From Myxococcales bacterium (GTDB taxonomy: Bacteria > Myxococcota > Polyangia > HGW-17 > SLPX01), in the NCBI GenBank assembly GCA_007131745.1, contig SLPX01000335.1:1-8744 (forward strand): a DNA stretch of 8,744 nt, written 5' to 3'. The notes under the pieces were generated by a model. The model worked only from the letters and a program-made list of their open reading frames with translations, was not told the origin of the DNA and did not search any database. The translations under genes and the position numbers were made by a program. How positions within the stretch are numbered: position 1 is the first letter of the stretch; every line of letters starts with the position of its first letter. Positions 1 to 5,957 of this stretch are shown in pieces.

Positions 1-353
1 CCGTTCCGACAGGGAGGATAACCGTCGCCGTCCATGTCGGGTTCCGCGTCGTCGATGAAACCGTTGCAGTTGTTGTCCTTGCCGTCGTTGCACACAATAG
101 GAGCGCCCGGGTAAACTGTGGGATCATTGTCATCGCAATCCCCCTGAGCAGGGGTCCACCCGTCGCCGTCCTTGTCCACGTGAGGATCGATCGGTTCTTC
201 CGGCCCGGAATCAGACGACAGGTCTCCATCAGTTTCCACTCCGGCATCTCCATCGCCCGGATCGCCGCCCGTCGACGGACCGCACCCCGACAAAAAGCCG
301 AACACAAGAACCACCACGAAAATGGAAATCACTTTCAAAGCCTGATTAATCAT
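1..353 (-). CDS. Lipoprotein with MopE-like metal-binding repeats (N-terminal part, runs off the window)
   Basis: About 117 codons are visible, read leftward from an ATG at 353 and still open at base 1, so the C-terminus is missing. Residues 7-23 are a hydrophobic signal core ending in the lipobox LSGC, with Cys24 the predicted lipidated residue. A low-complexity linker rich in Gly, Asp, Ser and Pro follows (about 25-59). From residue 60 there is a calcium-type loop (DKDGDGW), then GDCDDNDP at 71-78, YPGAP at 82-86 and the CNDGKDNNCNG block at 88-98. A second DMDGDGY loop starts at 106. This order is the putative metal-binding motif found in MopE-like secreted proteins of myxobacteria and relatives. 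An exported, envelope-anchored calcium- or metal-binding protein is likely; its cellular role is unknown. The start is supported by GAGGAG eight bases upstream. It is transcribed away from the rest of the window. Confidence 0.88.
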   Translation of the reverse strand, partial: MINQALKVISIFVVVLVFGFLSGCGPSTGGDPGDGDAGVETDGDLSSDSGPEEPIDPHVDKDGDGWTPAQGDCDDNDPTVYPGAPIVCNDGKDNNCNGFIDDAEPDMDGDGYPPCRN

Positions 354-361
354 GATCTAGT

Positions 362-367
362 CTCCTC
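362..367 (-). promoter_or_regulatory. Ribosome binding site of the MopE-like lipoprotein
   Basis: GAGGAG on the minus strand, eight bases before the ATG at 353. It fixes the start, and it lies directly after the T-run of the hairpin at 377-391. Confidence 0.7.
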
Positions 368-391
368 AAAAAACCTAGGCGTAATACGCCT
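368..391 (-). terminator. Terminator-like hairpin in the leader of the MopE-like lipoprotein
   Basis: Read on the minus strand, a perfect 6-bp stem (AGGCGT / ACGCCT, loop ATT, bases 391-377) is followed by AGG and then six T residues (373-368). This is the shape of a short intrinsic terminator. It stands only about 15 bases before the start codon, with the ribosome binding site immediately after the T-run. It could be an attenuator in the leader or a chance hairpin. The stem is short, so the call is tentative. Confidence 0.35.
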
Positions 392-608
392 CACACAATT
401 CCGGGCCGGCTACCATTTCCCGTTCAATCGGAGCCGGCGAACGCGTTCTGCAAAGGATATACCCACCTGAAAGTTTATCTTTTCAACATCCTAAATACAA
501 GCAATTTACCGCTCAGGTCAGGTTCGTTCGGGCAAAACCTGCAAAACAGAAAAAACAAATGGAAATTGGATGGGCATAATAAGGCAAATTGCCGAAAAAA
601 CCTTGGCC

Positions 609-637
609 TTGACCCTGAAACGGTTGAAATGTATTTA
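609..637 (+). promoter_or_regulatory. Possible sigma70-type promoter for the AMIN-like lipoprotein
   Basis: TTGACC at 609-614 matches the -35 consensus at five of six positions. A 17-base spacer leads to TATTTA at 632-637, a poor -10 match (three of six). Transcription would start about 45 bases before the ATG at 692. Confidence 0.35.
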
Positions 638-691
638 AGTTTCGTGGATGTCAAAGCTAAAATCCAGATTCGTAGTAAGGGTTGAAGTAAA

Positions 692-1381
692 ATGGCTGAG
701 CAATTCGAAAATCTGATAAGCACAGCAAGCAAAGGAACGAAATCGGAACCAAATCAGAAGATCCGCCGCGAACCCCTCAACCGGCGCATCTTGCTGGGCG
801 CTGGAATGGCTTTTTCTGCGATGCTGGCCTTGACCGGGTGCGGCAGCAAAACTGCACCCGTGACACCAAACGAGCAAGCAGCGCCCGAAGAGGCCGTAAC
901 CAAAGAGCGCTGGGTGGAAGAAGGCGAACCGGCACCCCGTCGAACAACTCCGATTGAAGGCTTTTCTCTTGAAGAACAAAGGGTTGGTGCGCCTACAGAT
1001 GGGATCGTACTACAGGCCGTTAGCCACGAAGACAAAGAAGGTTTTTATCGAATCGTCTTTGAACTCAGCGGCGATGCGGTACCCGCAGCGCGCGCTGCGT
1101 TGTCCGAGGATGGCAAAATAATCCACGTGGATCTGCACGGCGTGCGCCGGGACGAATCCGGCAACCGCCCACTTACAACCGAATCGGGCGAACCCTTTGG
1201 CGCCAAGGTTGAACTTGCCAAGCCGCCGATGCGTTCCTTCGGACGATCTCAGGTGCTGGACGATTCACTTGTGCGCTATGAAATTCACATCGATAGAGCT
1301 GTGTTTTTTCGTTTACACGCTTTGGAAAGACCAGTGCAGGTAATCCTCGACGTAGCGATCCAGGATACAAGATCTTTTTAA
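692..1381 (+). CDS. Lipoprotein with AMIN-like beta domain
   Basis: The product has 229 residues. The N-terminal region is unusually long and polar (1-32) and ends in RRILLG. A hydrophobic stretch and the lipobox LTGC follow, with Cys50 the predicted lipid anchor. The paired Arg31-Arg32 with downstream Leu residues resembles a Tat signal, so this may be a Tat-exported lipoprotein. Residues 51-100 are a Pro/Glu-rich linker. Residues about 104-221 look like an AMIN-like domain: an opening GFYRIVFELSGD strand, a central VDLHGV strand, a late VRYEIHIDRAVFFRLHAL segment and the closing RPVQVILDV. AMIN-type domains bind cell-envelope components such as peptidoglycan or secretin-associated partners; no catalytic domain is attached here. 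The start has a weak AAGGG ten bases upstream. The next internal ATG (codon 39) would remove the charged part of the signal. The gene ends 148 bases before the redox operon, so co-transcription is uncertain. Confidence 0.75.
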   Translation: MAEQFENLISTASKGTKSEPNQKIRREPLNRRILLGAGMAFSAMLALTGCGSKTAPVTPNEQAAPEEAVTKERWVEEGEPAPRRTTPIEGFSLEEQRVGAPTDGIVLQAVSHEDKEGFYRIVFELSGDAVPAARAALSEDGKIIHVDLHGVRRDESGNRPLTTESGEPFGAKVELAKPPMRSFGRSQVLDDSLVRYEIHIDRAVFFRLHALERPVQVILDVAIQDTRSF

Positions 1382-1468
1382 TCCTTGTTTTGGAAAAATA
1401 TCTTCTCGGATCTTCAAAAATATTGAATTTTTCAGCACCAATAACATGGAAATTTTCTGGAAAAATGA

Positions 1469-1482
1469 TGCAAAACGTTGCA
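1469..1482. promoter_or_regulatory. Inverted repeat upstream of the redox operon
   Basis: A perfect 5-bp inverted repeat, TGCAA-AACG-TTGCA, lies 47 bases before the nuoE-like start in the 148-base gap 1382-1529. An AT-only inverted repeat also occurs at 1416-1421/1427-1432. The symmetry and position would suit an operator, but it matches neither the Rex nor the CRP/FNR consensus, and no convincing promoter hexamers are visible around it. Confidence 0.25.
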
Positions 1483-1520
1483 AATTCCCTTTCGCAGAGC
1501 AAAACAGTCATGCAGAGTCT

Positions 1521-1525
1521 GGAGG
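1521..1525 (+). promoter_or_regulatory. Ribosome binding site of the nuoE-like gene
   Basis: GGAGG, four bases before the ATG at 1530. It selects this start over an in-frame ATG at 1446, which would add 28 residues (mostly charged, not family-like) and has no comparable site. Confidence 0.65.
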
Positions 1526-1529
1526 AACG

Positions 1530-1994
1530 ATGGCTCAAATCAACACAATGCTGGAATCCTTTGAAAAGGACCGTAGCTATGTCATCAAGGCATTACAGTC
1601 TATCCAGGAGATAGAGGGCTACATTTCCGACGAGTCCATTAGGGAAATCGCTGATTATTTTGCGATCCCCCCCGTGGAAGTGGAAGGAATCGTCAGTTTC
1701 TACGCCCAGTTCAAAAGGGTGAAACCCGGAAAGTTCGTGATCGCAGTGTGTGACGGCACCGCGTGTCACATCAAGGGCGCTTCTCTCGTGATCAACTGGA
1801 TAAGCGACGAGTTGGGTATAAAAGGCGGTGAAACGGATCCTGAAGGTTTGTTTTCACTCGACGTAGTCGCTTGCCTGGGATGTTGCAGCCTCGCACCGGT
1901 AATTGCGATAAACGGAAAGTTTTTCGGCAACCTGGATCGCAAGAAACTCATGAAAATTCTGAAACAACACCGAAAGAAGGGAGTCGCTGCATGA
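1530..1994 (+). CDS. nuoE: NuoE-like [2Fe-2S] subunit of a Bfu/HydABC-type NADH oxidoreductase (BfuC-like)
   Basis: The product has 154 residues, the usual length for NuoE, HydC and BfuC proteins. An N-terminal helical part (1-65, including IPPVEVEGIVSFY) leads into a thioredoxin-like [2Fe-2S] domain. The four ligands fit the family pattern: Cys74 and Cys79 (C-x4-C in VCDGTACH), Cys115 and Cys119 (C-x3-C in ACLGCC). In this family the protein docks on the NuoF-like subunit and passes electrons from FMN to the other centres in the cytoplasm. The last codons overlap the next start in ATGA (4 bp), which implies translational coupling. The symbol marks homology only: no complex I membrane subunits are nearby, and the context fits a soluble Bfu-type enzyme. 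The family call is firm; the enzyme type is inference from the operon. Confidence 0.93.
   Translation: MAQINTMLESFEKDRSYVIKALQSIQEIEGYISDESIREIADYFAIPPVEVEGIVSFYAQFKRVKPGKFVIAVCDGTACHIKGASLVINWISDELGIKGGETDPEGLFSLDVVACLGCCSLAPVIAINGKFFGNLDRKKLMKILKQHRKKGVAA
1977..1983 (+). promoter_or_regulatory. Ribosome binding site of the nuoF-like gene
   Basis: AAGGGAG inside the end of the nuoE-like gene, seven bases before the ATG at 1991. It supports 1991 as the start over an in-frame ATG at 1871, which would add 40 residues overlapping nuoE that do not resemble the family. Confidence 0.65.
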
Positions 1995-3700
1995 TTCAGC
2001 GCATCAAGATCGGAACCGGCAGTTGCGGCATCGCCGCAGGAGCGGGAGATGTGCTCGAGTTCTTTCGAGACAACGTCAAAGATATCGACATCGTGGAAGT
2101 CGGATGCATCGGCCATTGCTACGCTGAACCCTTGATAGAAGTCGAAACGGAAAAAGAATCGTTTGTCTATCGGGAAGTGAAGCCCAAAAAGGATTTTCTT
2201 GACAAGATCCTCGCTCTTGAAGATTTCTCCCGGCTGAAAACAGAAGAGGGTCGCACATCCAGGGAGTTAATCAAGGCGACCCGGTTGGCCGGCCGAATCA
2301 ATCCCGTATCCATTGAAGAATACGAAGCCAACGGGGGTTATGCAGCTCTGCGCAAGGCTCTGGAAATGAAACCGGAAGACGTAGTGTCTGAGGTAAAAAA
2401 GAGCGGACTGCGCGGCCGCGGCGGCGGCGGGTTTCCCACCGGTTTGAAATGGAGTTTTTTGGCGGCAAAGAAAAACCGGGAAAAGGTTCTCATCTGCAAC
2501 GCTGATGAAGGAGACCCCGGAGCGTTCATGGACCGCTCGCTGATGGAAAGCGTTCCTCACCAGGTTCTCGAAGGCATGCTGATTGGAGCTCATGCCACGG
2601 GAGCATCGGAGATTTTCATCTATTGCCGCGCTGAATACCCGTTGGCGGTCAAAAACCTTGGAATCGCGGTTAAACAAATCGCTGAAAAAGGCTATGACAC
2701 AATCAACGGCCGGAAATTGAACATACGAATCAAAGAGGGCGCCGGAGCATTCGTCTGCGGTGAAGAAACCGCAATGATGAATTCGCTGGAGGGGCGCCGG
2801 GGAACGCCGCGGTTCCGCCCGCCGTTTCCCACGGACAAGGGATTCAAAGGGCACCCAAGCCTCATCAACAACGTTGAAACGTTTGCAAGCATCCCCTGGA
2901 TCGTTGATGAAGGAGGGGAAGCCTACGCTGAAATCGGCACGGAGGGCAGCAAGGGAACAAAGTTGTTCGCTCTCGCCGGCGATCTCAACAATCCGGGTTT
3001 GGCCGAAGTTCCCATGGGGATAACCATCGGAGAGATCGTTTACGAAATCGGCGGCGGCGAAAGGGGCAAGGTCAAGGCCGTGCAAATCGGCGGACCTTCG
3101 GGAGGCTGCATACCCGAAGAACATTTCGACACACCGGTTGACTACGATTCACTCAGGTCACTCGGAGCAATTATGGGCTCCGGCGGATTGATCGTCATCG
3201 GAAACGACCGGTGCATGGTCGAGACGGCCCGGTATTTCCTGGATTTCACGGCTCGAGAGAGTTGCGGCAAGTGCACCTTCTGCAGAGTAGGCACGATGCG
3301 CATGCTGGAAACGCTGGAAAAAATCACAAGCGGCCGTGGAACAGAGGAAGACATCCGGTTCCTTGAAGATATCGGCCCAAAAATCGTTAAGGGGTCGCTC
3401 TGCGGCCTGGGCCAAACGGCCCCTAACCCGGTGCTTTCAACCTTGCGCTACTACAAAAACGAGTATCTGAATCATGTAAAGGAGCGCCAGTGCGCAGCCC
3501 TGCAATGCAACGCTCTTGTCGACATCATGCTGGACAGGGAAAAATGCATTGAATGCAAGGTTTGCATCAAGAACTGCCCCGTGGACGCTATTTCAGAAGA
3601 TTACGACCTCGACATGGCGGTTTGCACGAGATGCAACAGTTGCATTGAGGTATGTCCCAAGGATGCGTTGACCCGGGTTCCCAGAGGAGAAGCGAAGTGA
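1991..3700 (+). CDS. nuoF: NuoF-like NADH/FMN subunit with extra ferredoxin clusters (BfuB/HydB-like)
   Basis: The product has 569 residues, the architecture of HydB/BfuB rather than the shorter complex I NuoF. Residues 1-75 form a thioredoxin-like [2Fe-2S] domain with Cys12, Cys39 and Cys43; the usual first cysteine, expected near residue 7, is Ile. The FMN/NADH core has RGRGGGGFPTGLKW (141-154), NADEGDPGAFMDR (170-182), EYPLAV (215-220) and GAGAFVCGEETA (250-261). A [4Fe-4S] site is formed by Cys425, Cys428, Cys431 and Cys471. His495, Cys501 and Cys506 lie in the connector where HydB-type proteins have a metal-binding bridge. The C-terminus has two ferredoxin clusters: Cys519/522/525/529 and Cys545/548/551/555. 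In this family NADH is exchanged at FMN, and the C-terminal clusters are thought to meet ferredoxin. It starts in a 4-bp overlap with nuoE, and its stop lies two bases before the next ATG. Family confidence is high; electron bifurcation is inferred. Confidence 0.95.
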   Translation: MIQRIKIGTGSCGIAAGAGDVLEFFRDNVKDIDIVEVGCIGHCYAEPLIEVETEKESFVYREVKPKKDFLDKILALEDFSRLKTEEGRTSRELIKATRLAGRINPVSIEEYEANGGYAALRKALEMKPEDVVSEVKKSGLRGRGGGGFPTGLKWSFLAAKKNREKVLICNADEGDPGAFMDRSLMESVPHQVLEGMLIGAHATGASEIFIYCRAEYPLAVKNLGIAVKQIAEKGYDTINGRKLNIRIKEGAGAFVCGEETAMMNSLEGRRGTPRFRPPFPTDKGFKGHPSLINNVETFASIPWIVDEGGEAYAEIGTEGSKGTKLFALAGDLNNPGLAEVPMGITIGEIVYEIGGGERGKVKAVQIGGPSGGCIPEEHFDTPVDYDSLRSLGAIMGSGGLIVIGNDRCMVETARYFLDFTARESCGKCTFCRVGTMRMLETLEKITSGRGTEEDIRFLEDIGPKIVKGSLCGLGQTAPNPVLSTLRYYKNEYLNHVKERQCAALQCNALVDIMLDREKCIECKVCIKNCPVDAISEDYDLDMAVCTRCNSCIEVCPKDALTRVPRGEAK

Positions 3701-3702
3701 AC

Positions 3703-5733
3703 ATGGTAACGTTCAAAATCGACGGCAAGAAAGCAACGGCGGAAGAAAACATCACCGTGCTGGAAGCGGCGAAGCAGATGGGCATCGAAATCCCGACTCT
3801 TTGCTGGAATGAAAAAATATCTAAAACCACTTCCTGTTTTGTTTGCGTGTGCAAGGATAACAAGACCGGGAGGTTTGTACCGAGTTGCGCTGTCCGAATC
3901 ATGGATGGAATGGACATCGACGCAAGCGGCGAAGAAGTGAAGGACATGCGCAAAACCGCGCTCGACCTGCTTCTTTCAGAACATATCGGAGATTGTGAAG
4001 CGCCCTGCACCATTGCATGCCCTGCGCACGCTCAGGTGGAAGAGTACGTGCGGCTCGGAAGAGAGGGCAAGTTCCTGGAAGGGCTTAAGACCATCAAGCA
4101 GCGCATACCGATGCCCATGTCGATAGGCCGCGTCTGTCCCAGGTTCTGTGAAAAAGAGTGCAGGCGCAATGTCATGGACAAGCCGGTCGCGATAAACGAT
4201 TTCAAGCGCTTGGCCGCGGATTTGCACTATGACGAGTACATGGAGGAAATGAAACCCCTCAACGGGAAAAAGGTCGCTGTCATCGGAGCCGGCCCGGCCG
4301 GCCTTTCCACCGCTTTTTTCCTGCGGCTCGAGGGAGTCGCCTCGGATGTTTTCGACATGATGGATGAACCCGGAGGCATGCTTCGATACGGAATACCGGA
4401 ATACAGGTTGCCTAAATCCATCCTGGACCGGGAAATAGCGCATTTCGAAAAAATGGGCTCCATCAAAATCCATTGCAACAAGAAGCTGGGCAAAGACATT
4501 CTACTGGAAAATTTGAAAGCCGAATATGACGCTGTCGTAATAACCATAGGAAGCTGGCAATCATCGTCTGCGCGCATTGAAGGGGAAGAGCAGACCATCG
4601 GGGGCATAAAGTTTCTTGAAAATCTGGCTGTAGACGGATGGAAAGGCGGCGAAAATCCGGGAAAGACCATAGTAATCGGCGGCGGCAACACAGCGATGGA
4701 CTGTTTGAGAACATGTGTAAGGCTGGGAAGCGACGATGTGAGTTGTTTCTACCGGAGAACCGAAAAAGAAATGCCCGCTGAAGAGATCGAAATCCACGAA
4801 GCAAAAGAAGAAGGCGTGGTGTTCAATTTCCTGACGGCTCCGGTTAGAGTCCGTGAAGAGAACGGCAAGAAAATCATGACCTGCCTCAAAATGGAACTGG
4901 GCGAACCCGACGCGTCGGGCCGGAGACGACCCGTGCCCGTTGAAGGGAGCGAATACGAGGTGGAGGCGGATACCATCATCGCGGCGATCGGACAAAAGAC
5001 CGTGGCCCCGGACGGACTCAAAACCAACCGCTGGGGAGACGTGGACGTGGACGAGGCGGATTATCGCATGGATGATCGAGTTTTCGCAGCAGGTGACTGC
5101 GTGTCCGGCCCGGCAACCGTGGTAGAAGCAGTGGCCGGCGCGAGGCGCGCCGCCCTGGGAATCCTGGCAGCGTTTGAAGGCGAAAAATACAACGATCCAT
5201 ACTTGATCAATGTAACGCGCGGACACTGGAACCACATGGCCAAAGAAGACGTCGTCTTACTGGACGAGCCGTCGGACAAAAACAGGATCGACTTGCATCT
5301 CATTCCGATAGATGAGCGCAAAAAAACCTTCAAGGAAGTTTCTCTGACTTTTTCGGAGGAAGAGATGCGAGCGGAAGGAACACGTTGTTTCGAATGCTCC
5401 TGTACAGACAAGCGCACCTGCAAACTAAAAGAATACGCTGAAATATGCGGATCTCATCCTGAAGCGATACCGGGCGAAAAGAGAAAGTACGACTACGACA
5501 CCAGGCACCCCGATATCATCATGGATCCGAACAAGTGCATCAAGTGCGCTACGTGCATCAAACTCTCCCGCGAAATCGTAAACACTTCAATTCTCGGATT
5601 CAAGTATCGGGGGTTCGAAACCGTGTTGTCCACGGCTTTCGGCAAGCCGATTGAATCACCCGTGGACGAACTCAAGCTCTACATAGAGAATTGTCCCACG
5701 GGCGCTTTGGCCTGGAGAAAAAAAGAGTTTTAA
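3703..5733 (+). CDS. NuoG-ferredoxin / GltD-like FAD-NADPH oxidoreductase fusion (candidate BfuA, NADP type)
   Basis: The product has 676 residues. Residues 1-80 are a NuoG-type [2Fe-2S] domain with Cys34, Cys45, Cys48 and Cys62 at the family spacing. Residues 90-175 are the GltD/NfnL/DPD-type double [4Fe-4S] domain: Cys98, Cys102, Cys106, then CPRFCEKEC at 145-153. A Rossmann FAD site (VAVIGAGPAGL, 191-201) follows, then an NADPH-site region (IGGGNTAMD, 325-333, with YRR at 350-352) and the second FAD motif FAAGDC (461-466). A cysteine patch lies at 562-573. The C-terminal ferredoxin-like end keeps Cys612/615/618 and Cys664 only; the ligands of a second cluster are absent. Glutamate synthase itself is unlikely, because no large subunit is present and the N- and C-terminal electron domains are extra. 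The likely role is exchange of electrons with NADP(H) and transfer into the NuoE/NuoF core. A GTG at 3697 would give a 4-bp GTGA overlap and a better-spaced GAGGAG (3684-3689), adding two residues; both starts are possible. Confidence 0.9.
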   Translation: MVTFKIDGKKATAEENITVLEAAKQMGIEIPTLCWNEKISKTTSCFVCVCKDNKTGRFVPSCAVRIMDGMDIDASGEEVKDMRKTALDLLLSEHIGDCEAPCTIACPAHAQVEEYVRLGREGKFLEGLKTIKQRIPMPMSIGRVCPRFCEKECRRNVMDKPVAINDFKRLAADLHYDEYMEEMKPLNGKKVAVIGAGPAGLSTAFFLRLEGVASDVFDMMDEPGGMLRYGIPEYRLPKSILDREIAHFEKMGSIKIHCNKKLGKDILLENLKAEYDAVVITIGSWQSSSARIEGEEQTIGGIKFLENLAVDGWKGGENPGKTIVIGGGNTAMDCLRTCVRLGSDDVSCFYRRTEKEMPAEEIEIHEAKEEGVVFNFLTAPVRVREENGKKIMTCLKMELGEPDASGRRRPVPVEGSEYEVEADTIIAAIGQKTVAPDGLKTNRWGDVDVDEADYRMDDRVFAAGDCVSGPATVVEAVAGARRAALGILAAFEGEKYNDPYLINVTRGHWNHMAKEDVVLLDEPSDKNRIDLHLIPIDERKKTFKEVSLTFSEEEMRAEGTRCFECSCTDKRTCKLKEYAEICGSHPEAIPGEKRKYDYDTRHPDIIMDPNKCIKCATCIKLSREIVNTSILGFKYRGFETVLSTAFGKPIESPVDELKLYIENCPTGALAWRKKEF

Positions 5734-5746
5734 AAAGATTTCTAAA

Positions 5747-5761
5747 CGGTAAGAGCTACCG
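5747..5761. other. Small inverted repeat after the redox operon
   Basis: CGGTA-AGAGC-TACCG forms a 5-bp stem 14 bases after the operon's stop codon. No T-run follows on the plus strand, so it is not a convincing intrinsic terminator. The rest of the 224-base gap (5734-5957) is AT-rich and shows no gene. A TATTAA at 5925-5930 could be part of a promoter for the next gene, but its -35 is poor. Confidence 0.3.
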
Positions 5762-5957
5762 GCAAACAACCATCCCGACTACGAATACAACTTTTCAGAT
5801 AACTCTTTTAAACCTCCCTTTGAATCCTGCACATCTTCCTTGTCGGATCAAAATGCTTTAAATCCTTTGGTAATAATGTATCTTCTCCGACATCCGGTTT
5901 CTTCAGGGAGTAAAGAGTAAAGGGTATTAATAGTAGTTTGTTTTCGGAAAGTCGGCC

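Larger units (their letters stand above)
354..691. other. Divergent intergenic region between two lipoprotein genes
   Basis: No credible gene is seen in these 338 bases; the short open frames across it lack ribosome binding sites and family features. It holds control signals for both flanking genes. A possible minus-strand promoter has TTGAAA (486-481) and TATATC (461-456), but the 19-base spacer is long. Palindromic sequences include GAACGCGTTC at 439-448, a 7-bp inverted repeat at 405-411/432-438, a 6-bp inverted repeat at 519-524/536-541, and GGCAAATTGCC at 583-593. Any of these could be operators; none matches a regulator consensus I can name. Confidence 0.5.

Noticed and set aside
1446..1529. 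N-terminal extension of the nuoE-like protein from an upstream ATG
   Set aside because: The added residues are not family-like, and GGAGG supports the ATG at 1530.
1871..1990. N-terminal extension of the nuoF-like protein
   Set aside because: It overlaps nuoE in another frame; a well-spaced ribosome site and an ATGA junction support 1991.
2267..3124. Long minus-strand open frame (285 codons) across the nuoF-like gene, and similar antisense frames across the other genes
   Set aside because: Their translations show no family features, and they mirror strongly conserved coding sequence on the plus strand.
1530..3700. Part of a respiratory complex I (nuo) operon
   Set aside because: No membrane or quinone-module subunits are present, NuoF carries extra C-terminal ferredoxin clusters, and the third gene is a GltD-type flavoprotein.
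3652..3702. Extension of the GltD fusion from an ATG at 3652
   Set aside because: It overlaps the ferredoxin end of the nuoF-like gene; the family-like start is at 3703, or possibly GTG at 3697.
5747..5761. Intrinsic terminator after the redox operon
   Set aside because: The stem is only 5 bp and no T-run follows it on the plus strand.
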